Assembly (NCBI GenBank): GCA_027489475.1
Contig: JAIXZQ010000380.1
Coordinates: 1-5,497 of the forward strand
Source of the DNA: Methylophilus sp.
GTDB taxonomy: Bacteria; Pseudomonadota; Gammaproteobacteria; Burkholderiales; Methylophilaceae
Length of the DNA stretch: 5,497 nt
Direction: 5' to 3'
The notes under the pieces were generated by a model. The model saw nothing but the letters and a program-made list of their open reading frames with translations, made no database searches and had not been told where the DNA came from. Position 1 is the first letter of the stretch; each line of letters starts with the position of its first letter. Made by a program: the position numbers and the translations under genes. Positions 1 through 4,819 of this stretch are shown piece by piece.

Positions 1-857
1 ACTTCTGCTTGCAACGCTTGTTTAACGGCTTGCTTGCCTGTCAGCGCGTCACGACTGTAATGCGTGGGCAAATGAGAATCTTGGCTAGGATCCCAGATTT
101 CGGTATCTATGCCATTTAAGATGCCGGTTAAATCCGTTGCGCGTTGTTGTAACAATCCTTCAAAGCCAAAGCCAAACGTTTCTGTTTGAATTTCGCGCGC
201 ATAGGTTGGACTGACAGTTGACAGTTGGTCGGCATAATACAGCCCAGCTTTCATAAAGGATAATTGGTTGTAAAACTCATACCCATAGGGCTGATAATCT
301 TGTGGGTTAAGCATCAAGCGGTAGCGCCAATCGGGGTGCACATTGCCTTGAAACGCCATGTTATGCACGCTAAACACGGACTTTGCCTGACTGCCTAGCA
401 GTTTCAAGTAGTAGGGTAGCAAGCCCGTTTGCCAGTCATTGGCATGCACCACAGCGGGAAGCCAATCTTGCAAAGGGTTGGGCACAGCCAACATGGCTGC
501 CACTTTAGACAAGACGCCAAACCGCAGTGGATTGTCTCCCCATTCCCCAAAGGTTGGGTGTTGATAGGGGCCGCCATCTCGGTCATATAAGGCAGGGCAG
601 TCCACCAGCAACAAACTGACTGTGCTGCCAGGCAGTTGCGTACGATAAATTTCACAACGGACATCGTAAAACGGTTGCAACACCCCCAGCCATGTTGGGG
701 CGTCACATTGTGCCAAGACACCGCGGTAGGCTGGCATGATGATTTGAACATCCATCCCCTGTGCGGCCAGCGCAATCGGCAACGCGCCACTGACATCCGC
801 CAGGCCACCCGTTTTAATTAAAGGGAAAACTTCTGAAGAAACAAAGTGTAAACGCAA
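1..857 (-). CDS. glgA: Glycogen synthase (ADP-glucose type), N-terminal part, cut by the left edge
   Basis: GlgA is a GT5-family cytoplasmic enzyme that transfers glucose from ADP-glucose to the non-reducing end of a growing alpha-1,4-glucan. Translating the minus strand from 857 gives 285 complete codons, about 60% of the usual ~480 residues; the missing part is the C-terminal nucleotide-binding half. Visible family motifs in order: SSEVFPLIKTGGLADVSGALP near residues 7-27, with the ADP-glucose-binding KTGGL at 15-19; HANDWQTGL at 138-146; VFSVHNMAFQG at 161-171; MKAGLYYADQLSTVSPTYAREI at about 202-223; FGFEGLLQQR at 230-239; GILNGIDTEIWDP at 245-257. The start is taken as TTG at 857-855 because it places LRLHFVSSEVFP exactly where relatives begin, and a weak AAAGAG lies 7 bases upstream. 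In-frame ATGs at 917 and 926 would add 20-23 residues unlike the family. The gene is divergent from crcB. No frameshift is seen. Identity is very secure; the start is less so. Confidence 0.96.
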   Translation of the reverse strand, partial: MRLHFVSSEVFPLIKTGGLADVSGALPIALAAQGMDVQIIMPAYRGVLAQCDAPTWLGVLQPFYDVRCEIYRTQLPGSTVSLLLVDCPALYDRDGGPYQHPTFGEWGDNPLRFGVLSKVAAMLAVPNPLQDWLPAVVHANDWQTGLLPYYLKLLGSQAKSVFSVHNMAFQGNVHPDWRYRLMLNPQDYQPYGYEFYNQLSFMKAGLYYADQLSTVSPTYAREIQTETFGFGFEGLLQQRATDLTGILNGIDTEIWDPSQDSHLPTHYSRDALTGKQAVKQALQAE

Positions 858-877
858 GGGGGGTCTCTTTAATTCGT

Positions 878-892
878 CGTGCCAGAGGCACG
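878..892. other. Perfect 6-bp stem-loop between glgA and crcB
   Basis: CGTGCC (878-883) and GGCACG (887-892) pair perfectly around an AGA loop. On the plus strand the stem is followed by GTTTTGTTTTG (893-903), which resembles a short intrinsic terminator. On the minus strand there is no T run; there the hairpin would sit about 20 bases before the glgA TTG. It could stop antisense transcription from entering crcB, or form a 5' hairpin in the glgA mRNA. The structure is seen; the role is inferred. Confidence 0.4.
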
Positions 893-907
893 GTTTTGTT
901 TTGCATT

Positions 908-913
908 TATGAT
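908..913 (+). promoter_or_regulatory. Candidate -10 box for crcB
   Basis: TATGAT matches the sigma-70 -10 consensus at 5 of 6 positions and would start transcription near 920, leaving a leader of about 28 bases before crcB. The -35 position at 17-bp spacing (885-890, GAGGCA) matches only 3 of 6 and lies in the right arm of the stem-loop at 878-892. This is therefore a weak prediction. Confidence 0.3.
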
Positions 914-947
914 ACATTGCCAGCATGCGTTTTAGAAGGAAAAACAG

Positions 948-1328
948 ATGAAATCTTGGCTGGCTGTGGCGCTAGGCGCTAGTTTTGGCGCTTGGTTGCG
1001 CTGGGGACTGTCACTGAGTTTAAATCAGATTGGCTGGATTCCACTGGGGACACTGACGGCCAATGCTTTGGGGGGCTGGTTAATGGGCGTGGCGCTCGGA
1101 CTGCTGCATGTGATGCCGAGCGTAGCGCCGGAATGGCGATTGTTTATCACCACCGGTTTTTTGGGCGGCTTAACAACCTTTTCGACGTTTTCGGCGGAGG
1201 CGGTGCAGTTGTTACAAAAACAGCACTATGGCGCGGTGTTACTCTATGTGCTCACTCATGTTTTACTCTCGCTGACCCTCACCGTGTTTGGTTACTGGTG
1301 TGTCATGCGTTGGCAACAGGGCTTTTAA
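948..1328 (+). CDS. crcB: Fluoride ion channel CrcB/Fluc
   Basis: CrcB (Fluc) proteins are small inner-membrane channels that work as dual-topology dimers and let toxic fluoride leave the cytoplasm. The product is 126 residues, the normal family length, and is mostly hydrophobic with about four membrane segments (about 4-24, 31-54, 65-88 and 95-119). Family signatures are all present: LGASFGAWLRWGLS at 9-22 with the conserved Arg18; LGTLTANALGGWLMG at 33-47 with the conserved Asn39; GFLGGLTTFSTFSAE at 70-84, containing the two phenylalanines of the pore box (Phe78 and Phe81) and the Thr/Ser residues near them. The ATG is supported by AAGGA at 936-940, seven bases upstream. The gene stands alone, divergent from glgA and convergent with rne. 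I see no fluoride riboswitch upstream, although the family often has one. No defects are seen. Confidence 0.96.
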   Translation: MKSWLAVALGASFGAWLRWGLSLSLNQIGWIPLGTLTANALGGWLMGVALGLLHVMPSVAPEWRLFITTGFLGGLTTFSTFSAEAVQLLQKQHYGAVLLYVLTHVLLSLTLTVFGYWCVMRWQQGF

Positions 1329-1405
1329 TCTCAGATTTGACGGTATGCACCCGCAAAACCGCGTTTAGCCAGCATGCTGTGTTAACCAGCGCTTAAACCT
1401 TCGCC

Positions 1406-1436
1406 ATAAAAAACAGGGCCTATCACTAGGCCCTGT
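1406..1436 (-). terminator. Intrinsic terminator of rne
   Basis: A perfect 10-bp inverted repeat, ACAGGGCCTA (1413-1422) and TAGGCCCTGT (1427-1436), encloses a four-base loop. Read on the minus strand the stem is followed by TTTTTTAT (within 1413-1406), the classic rho-independent form, about 64 bases after the rne stop codon. Read on the plus strand it is followed by GTTCATTG, so it would be a weaker terminator for crcB, which ends 84 bases before it. One hairpin may serve both convergent genes. Confidence 0.9.
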
Positions 1437-1462
1437 GTTCATTGCATGGGTGTAGTCCGCGC

Positions 1463-1485
1463 GGGGTGCATTGAAGGCGCACCCC
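1463..1485 (-). other. Stem-loop in the rne 3' untranslated region
   Basis: GGGGTGC (1463-1469) and GCACCCC (1479-1485) form a perfect 7-bp GC-rich stem with a 9-base loop, starting 14 bases after the rne stop codon. No T run follows on either strand, so it is not a terminator by itself. It may protect the 3' end of the mRNA or act as an RNase processing site. The role is unknown. Confidence 0.5.
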
Positions 1486-1499
1486 TTGTAAGCCATGGC

Positions 1500-4223
1500 T
1501 TATTTTTGCGTTTCAACCATGACCAAACCGCTCTCCTCTGCTGGATTGCCGGCCTCTTTTTTCCATTGTGCGGAACGACGCGGTTTTTTGACTTTTTCGT
1601 TGCTAAGCGCTGGGGCGTCAGCCGCAGGGCTCGCGTCTGTGGACTTGGTTTCGACCAACTGTATGCCATCGCCGTCATTCGCCACAGCAGCGGTGGCTGC
1701 TGGCTTGCGCTTACGGCCAGGCTTTTTCTTGCTGTCGCTGGCTGGCTCTGCCACAGCGGCCACAGCGGGTGCAGCTTCTGCAGTTTCTACCAGTTCAATG
1801 CCGTTAGCCGCTGCTGGCTGAGCTTCACGCTTGGCTTTTGCAGTTGACTTACCGCCTCTGCCGCGACCACGTGCTGGTTTTTCAGTACGCGTGGCGCTGG
1901 CTTCGTCAGCCGCCACGGATGCGTCTTGCACTGCAGGCGCTGTAGGCGCATTGTCTGCTGATACCGGGGCGGTGGACACATTTGCCGCGGTGTTCTCTGC
2001 TGCCGAAGCCACAGTGGTTTGCGCGGCGGCACTGGCAGGGGCTACTTCAGCGGCACTCAGTTCTACATTGGCTGGCGCTTGGTTGACGGCCAGTGCCTCT
2101 GCAGACTCAGTATTGCCATTGGCGGCTTCATCACGCGGTCTGCGGTCTCTACGACCATGACGATTACGGCGATTACCACGCTCGCCGCGCTCTTGACGCT
2201 GTTCACCATTGACCGCCGTCAGCGCAGCTTGGTTAGTGGCCTGCTCGGCCTTCACCTCGTTGCGCGGTTCAGCATTGGCTGGACGCTCAGAGCGAGGACG
2301 TTCTTGCTGGCCACGCTCTTGACGGCCTTTGGTCGCTTCTGCGTCTTTACCAGGGCGTTCATTACGCTCTTGATTGCGGTCTGGACTACGTTCTTGCGTA
2401 CGATCTGCACTGCGTTCACGCTGACGATCGCGGTCACGACGATTGCGATTTTTATTGCGGTCGCGGTGCGCCTCTCTGCTTTCGCGGGCAGGCTTTTCTT
2501 CTACCGGCTCGGTGGCTTTTTCTTCTAAGCCCAACCAAGATTTAATCACGCCAAAAATTGATTTTTTCGCTTCTGGCACCGGCGCAGGCGCAGGTTTTTC
2601 TTCGACAATCGGCGCAGAGGTCGCCGGGGTAATACCTTTAACCACGGCTTCTGCTTTGGCTGGCGCGGTAGCTTGTTGCAAGCGATGTTGATAATCAGAT
2701 TCGCTCGGCAAATCGACCATTTTGTAGCTGGCTTGCGTGGTTTCTTCATTCACGTCGTCATGACGGATACGCACAATGTTGTAGTGCGGTGTTTCCATAT
2801 GAATGTTAGGAATCAGAATGACTTCAACGCCGGTACGTTGCTCAATTTTATGAATGTCCGCGCGTTTTTCGTTCAACAAGAAGGTCGCGGCCTCAACAGG
2901 CAATTGCACCTGTATCATGGCGCTGTTGTCTTTCATGGCTTCTTCTTGTGTGATGCGCAGAATATGCAGCGCGGTCGATTCGATGCCACGAATATGGCCT
3001 GTGCCGTTACAACGTGGACAGGTCATGTGGTTGGTTTCACCCAGGCTAGGGCGCAAACGTTGACGTGACAGCTCTAGCAAGCCAAAGCGTGAAATTTTGC
3101 CCATTTGTACCCGTGCGCGGTCATGGTGCAAGGCATCGCGCAAAGCATTTTCAACTTCACGCTGGTTGCGCTGGTTTTCCATATCGATAAAGTCGATCAC
3201 GACCAGACCACCCAAGTCACGCAAGCGCATTTGGCGAGCGACTTCTTCTGCCGCTTCAAGGTTGGTGTTAAACGCCGTTTGTTCAATATCCGCCCCTTTG
3301 ATAGAACGGCCAGAGTTAACGTCGATAGACACCAGTGCTTCAGTATGGTCAATGACAATGGCGCCGCCTGAAGGCAGACGCACTTCGCGTGAAAACGCAG
3401 ACTCAATCTGGTGTTCAATTTGAAAACGTGAGAACAGCGGAATCTCGTCTTGGTACAGTTTTACGCGGGCCACATTCCCCGGCATCACATGATTCATAAA
3501 CTGCAAGGCTTGTTCATGTACATCGGGGGTATCAATCAGAATTTCACCGATGTCCGCGCTGAAATAATCGCGGATTGCACGAATGACCAAGCTGCTTTCT
3601 TGATAAATCAGGTAAGCGCCGGGTTGAAAGTTTGAGGCATCCTCAATCGCTTGCCACAACTGGGTCAGATAATTGAGGTCCCACTGCAGTTCTTCGGCAT
3701 TGCGACCAATCCCCGCAGTACGGGCAATAATGCTCATGCCATTCGGGACTTCTAATTGGGCCATGGTGTCGCGCAATTCATTACGCTCTTCACCTTCAAC
3801 GCGTCTAGAAACACCCCCCCCACGTGGGTTGTTAGGCATTAACACCAGATAGCGACCGGCCAGTGAGATAAAGGTGGTTAATGCGGCGCCTTTACTGCCG
3901 CGCTCATCTTTGTCCACCTGAACAATGACTTCTTGGCCTTCTTTGATGACGTCTTGAATACGCGCGCGGCCTTGCTCAGGTTTGTCCTGAAAGTAGCTGC
4001 GGGCGATTTCTTTAAAAGGCAAAAAGCCGTGTCTGTCAGTACCATAATCGACAAACGCGGCTTCAAGGGAGGGTTCTATGCGTGTAATCACGCCTTTGTA
4101 GATATTGCTTTTGCGCTGTTCTTTGCCAGCGTGTTCAATATCTAGATCGATCAATTTTTGACCGTCAACAATCGCAACGCGCAATTCTTCGGATTGCGTT
4201 GCGTTAAACAACATTCTTTTCAT
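1500..4223 (-). CDS. rne: Ribonuclease E, full length, with catalytic half and disordered scaffold half
   Basis: RNase E is the endoribonuclease that starts most mRNA decay, processes rRNA and tRNA precursors, and organises the membrane-associated degradosome. The product is 907 residues. The catalytic half (about 1-510) has an S1 RNA-binding domain (about 36-118), a 5'-end sensor with Arg168-Thr169 in ARTAGIG, a DNase I-like region with SIDVNSGR (Asp301) and VVIDFIDM (Asp344), which match the two metal-binding aspartates of E. coli RNase E, and a zinc link CPRC (Cys402, Cys405) that joins protomers. After it come an amphipathic segment KKSIFGVIKSWLG (553-565), placed like the E. coli membrane anchor; arginine-rich stretches (about 577-698) that probably bind RNA; an Ala-rich linker; and three repeated modules (770-905). 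RNase G is ruled out by this long tail. ATG at 4223 starts the standard MKRML and has AGGAG seven bases upstream (4235-4231). The gene is divergent from rluC. No frameshift is seen. Confidence 0.98.
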   Translation of the reverse strand: MKRMLFNATQSEELRVAIVDGQKLIDLDIEHAGKEQRKSNIYKGVITRIEPSLEAAFVDYGTDRHGFLPFKEIARSYFQDKPEQGRARIQDVIKEGQEVIVQVDKDERGSKGAALTTFISLAGRYLVLMPNNPRGGGVSRRVEGEERNELRDTMAQLEVPNGMSIIARTAGIGRNAEELQWDLNYLTQLWQAIEDASNFQPGAYLIYQESSLVIRAIRDYFSADIGEILIDTPDVHEQALQFMNHVMPGNVARVKLYQDEIPLFSRFQIEHQIESAFSREVRLPSGGAIVIDHTEALVSIDVNSGRSIKGADIEQTAFNTNLEAAEEVARQMRLRDLGGLVVIDFIDMENQRNQREVENALRDALHHDRARVQMGKISRFGLLELSRQRLRPSLGETNHMTCPRCNGTGHIRGIESTALHILRITQEEAMKDNSAMIQVQLPVEAATFLLNEKRADIHKIEQRTGVEVILIPNIHMETPHYNIVRIRHDDVNEETTQASYKMVDLPSESDYQHRLQQATAPAKAEAVVKGITPATSAPIVEEKPAPAPVPEAKKSIFGVIKSWLGLEEKATEPVEEKPARESREAHRDRNKNRNRRDRDRQRERSADRTQERSPDRNQERNERPGKDAEATKGRQERGQQERPRSERPANAEPRNEVKAEQATNQAALTAVNGEQRQERGERGNRRNRHGRRDRRPRDEAANGNTESAEALAVNQAPANVELSAAEVAPASAAAQTTVASAAENTAANVSTAPVSADNAPTAPAVQDASVAADEASATRTEKPARGRGRGGKSTAKAKREAQPAAANGIELVETAEAAPAVAAVAEPASDSKKKPGRKRKPAATAAVANDGDGIQLVETKSTDASPAADAPALSNEKVKKPRRSAQWKKEAGNPAEESGLVMVETQK
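1509..1916 (-). repeat. Three degenerate tandem ~45-residue modules in the RNase E tail
   Basis: RNase E residues 770-814, 815-859 and 860-905 each run as an Ala/Asp/Ser-rich linker, then a basic patch (KPARGRGRGGK, KKKPGRKRK, KVKKPRR), then a closing G-[IL]-x-[LM]-V-E-T motif (GIELVET 808-814, GIQLVET 853-859, GLVMVET 899-905). The motif ends are 45 and 46 residues apart, and only two residues follow the last one. The DNA of the three motifs (1782-1802, 1647-1667, 1509-1529) differs at many third positions, so the similarity lies at protein level. The function is not known to me; a docking site for a degradosome partner or RNA binding is an inference. Confidence 0.7.
2346..2417 (-). repeat. 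Octapeptide repeats in the arginine-rich region of RNase E
   Basis: Residues 603-626 read ERSADRTQ, ERSPDRNQ, ERNERPGK: two close copies and one partial copy of an eight-residue unit. They lie inside the charged low-complexity stretch 577-698. Arginine-rich segments at this place in RNase E bind RNA in other species. The repeat probably reflects replication slippage in a disordered region. Confidence 0.6.
3814..3821 (-). repeat. Eight-base G homopolymer inside rne
   Basis: The minus strand carries eight consecutive G, coding Gly135-Gly136-Gly137 of PRGGGVSRR in the catalytic half. The reading frame is intact through it. Such runs are prone to slippage and to sequencing errors. Confidence 0.8.
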
Positions 4224-4230
4224 CTAGGGG

Positions 4231-4235
4231 CTCCT
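4231..4235 (-). promoter_or_regulatory. Shine-Dalgarno site of rne
   Basis: AGGAG on the minus strand lies seven bases before the ATG at 4223 and fixes the rne start. GGCT (4245-4242) and AGCC (4232-4229) could form a four-pair stem that partly encloses the site, and the CCCCT between it and the ATG can pair with AGGGG farther upstream (4293-4289), so access to it may be controlled. Confidence 0.75.
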
Positions 4236-4274
4236 GGTCGAAGCCACAGAACAATCTTTATGCTAGGCGCGCTC

Positions 4275-4291
4275 GGGCTGTATCACAACCC
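4275..4291 (-). other. Hairpin in the rne leader
   Basis: On the minus strand GGGUUGU (4291-4285) pairs with ACAGCCC (4281-4275) over seven positions, one of them a G-U wobble, around a three-base GAU loop. On the plus strand the same position would be a C-A mismatch, so the fold favours the rne mRNA. It lies 52 bases before the start codon. Confidence 0.5.
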
Positions 4292-4325
4292 CTGGATTTA
4301 ACGATGAACAGTGTGCACAGGCGAG

Positions 4326-4349
4326 TGCCAAATCAAGCTTGATGTGGCA
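4326..4349 (-). other. 24-base near-perfect palindrome in the rne leader
   Basis: TGCCA, A, ATCAAGCTTGAT, G, TGGCA is symmetric except for one mismatched pair (4331/4344). As rne leader RNA it folds into a stem of five pairs, a mismatch and four pairs, with an AGCU loop. As DNA it could equally be the operator of a dimeric regulator. No regulator is identified. Confidence 0.45.
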
Positions 4350-4398
4350 GGCGATCATTAGACACCAACAGTAGAGCACAACGAGCCATGGAGGGCGG

Positions 4399-4467
4399 GT
4401 GCTCAGATTCTGTCATGGGTGCAGACATCAGGCGGCAAACGCGGCTATCTTGAGACGGGTTGAGCAC
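4399..4467 (-). other. Nested inverted repeats in the rne leader
   Basis: GTGCTCA (4399-4405) pairs perfectly with TGAGCAC (4461-4467). Directly inside the first arm, GATTCTG (4406-4412) pairs with CAGA and ATC (4422-4425, 4427-4429) with one bulged base and a nine-base loop. The two stems abut, which suggests a folded RNA domain in the distal rne leader. This was found by eye and no energy was calculated. Confidence 0.35.
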
Positions 4468-4550
4468 GGCAGACTGCAAAAAATAAAACCCACCACAGAG
4501 GGCAAATTCGTTAAAATTCAGGTTTGGCTAACGCCGAGCTCATTTCTTAG

Positions 4551-4581
4551 ATTATTCTGCGTGAGCTTCGCGTTAAAACAA
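4551..4581 (-). promoter_or_regulatory. Candidate rne promoter
   Basis: On the minus strand AATAAT (4556-4551) matches the -10 consensus at 5 of 6 positions, and TTGTTT (4581-4576) is a partial -35 with a long 19-bp spacer. Transcription would start near 4544, giving an rne leader of about 320 bases. The spacing is not ideal and other starts in this AT-rich stretch are possible. Confidence 0.25.
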
Positions 4582-4716
4582 TTCAAATTAATTATCGCTA
4601 CTTGATGGCGAGCGGTATTCACCAAAAATTTATCACCATAAAAAATGGGGTTCAGAAAAAGTGAGGCGGGCATAAATCGGGCGCGTCCACAGGGTCGGCA
4701 AACAACGATTCATCAT

Positions 4717-4746
4717 TGTGTGTAAGCGATTAAACGCGGGCACACA
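4717..4746 (+). other. Inverted repeat upstream of rluC
   Basis: TGTGTG (4717-4722) pairs with CACACA (4741-4746), with a further GCG/CGC inside (4726-4728 and 4735-4737). A second small repeat, GTTCT/AGAAC (4751-4755 and 4765-4769), follows. They could be leader hairpins or protein sites, and short repeats like these can arise by chance. Confidence 0.25.
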
Positions 4747-4777
4747 GAAAGTTCTCACTGCATCAGAACATCGACAG

Positions 4778-4789
4778 TATAGCTATAAG
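4778..4789 (+). promoter_or_regulatory. Candidate -10 region for rluC
   Basis: TATAGCTATAAG contains two overlapping -10-like boxes, TATAGC (4778-4783) and TATAAG (4784-4789), and the palindrome TATAGCTATA. Neither has a good -35 box at the usual spacing. Transcription would start about 20-30 bases before the rluC ATG. Confidence 0.25.
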
Positions 4790-4819
4790 TCCTAACAAAG
4801 CAAAGCAAGAACTGCATCT

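Larger units (their letters stand above)
4224..4819. other. Long divergent intergenic region between rne and rluC
   Basis: These 596 bases hold no recognisable protein gene. The part next to rne (4224 to about 4545) is relatively GC-rich and carries several inverted repeats that fold on the minus strand, as expected of a long rne 5' leader; in E. coli the rne leader is about 360 nt and mediates feedback by RNase E itself. The stretch 4476-4660 is AT-rich and is the likeliest promoter zone for both genes. The last ~110 bases before rluC contain two more inverted repeats and a weak promoter candidate. No known riboswitch was recognised. Confidence 0.6.

Noticed and set aside
404..808. 134-codon minus-strand frame inside glgA
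   Set aside because: It lies in a different frame on the same strand as glgA, whose frame has unmistakable family motifs throughout.
858..947. Fluoride riboswitch upstream of crcB
   Set aside because: The family's conserved blocks (a GGNGATGG-like 5' part and the GCTGAT-NN-CTNCTAC-like 3' part) are not present in this 90-base region.
992..1396. 134-codon plus-strand frame overlapping crcB
   Set aside because: It is an out-of-frame shadow of crcB with no membrane-protein pattern; the CrcB frame carries all the family motifs.
1446..1847. Plus-strand frames opposite the end of rne
   Set aside because: They are antisense shadows running through the rne terminator-proximal hairpin and tail, with cysteine- and serine-rich products unlike any family I recognise.
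2019..2528. 169-codon plus-strand frame opposite the RNase E tail
   Set aside because: It is the antisense image of the arginine- and alanine-rich coding region, whose codon bias removes stop codons. The Thr/Ile/Ala-rich product has no recognisable domain or start signal.
4621..4655. CCATAAAAAATGG as a hairpin or terminator
   Set aside because: The stem is only four A/T-containing pairs and has no T run, so it is likely to be chance in an AT-rich stretch.
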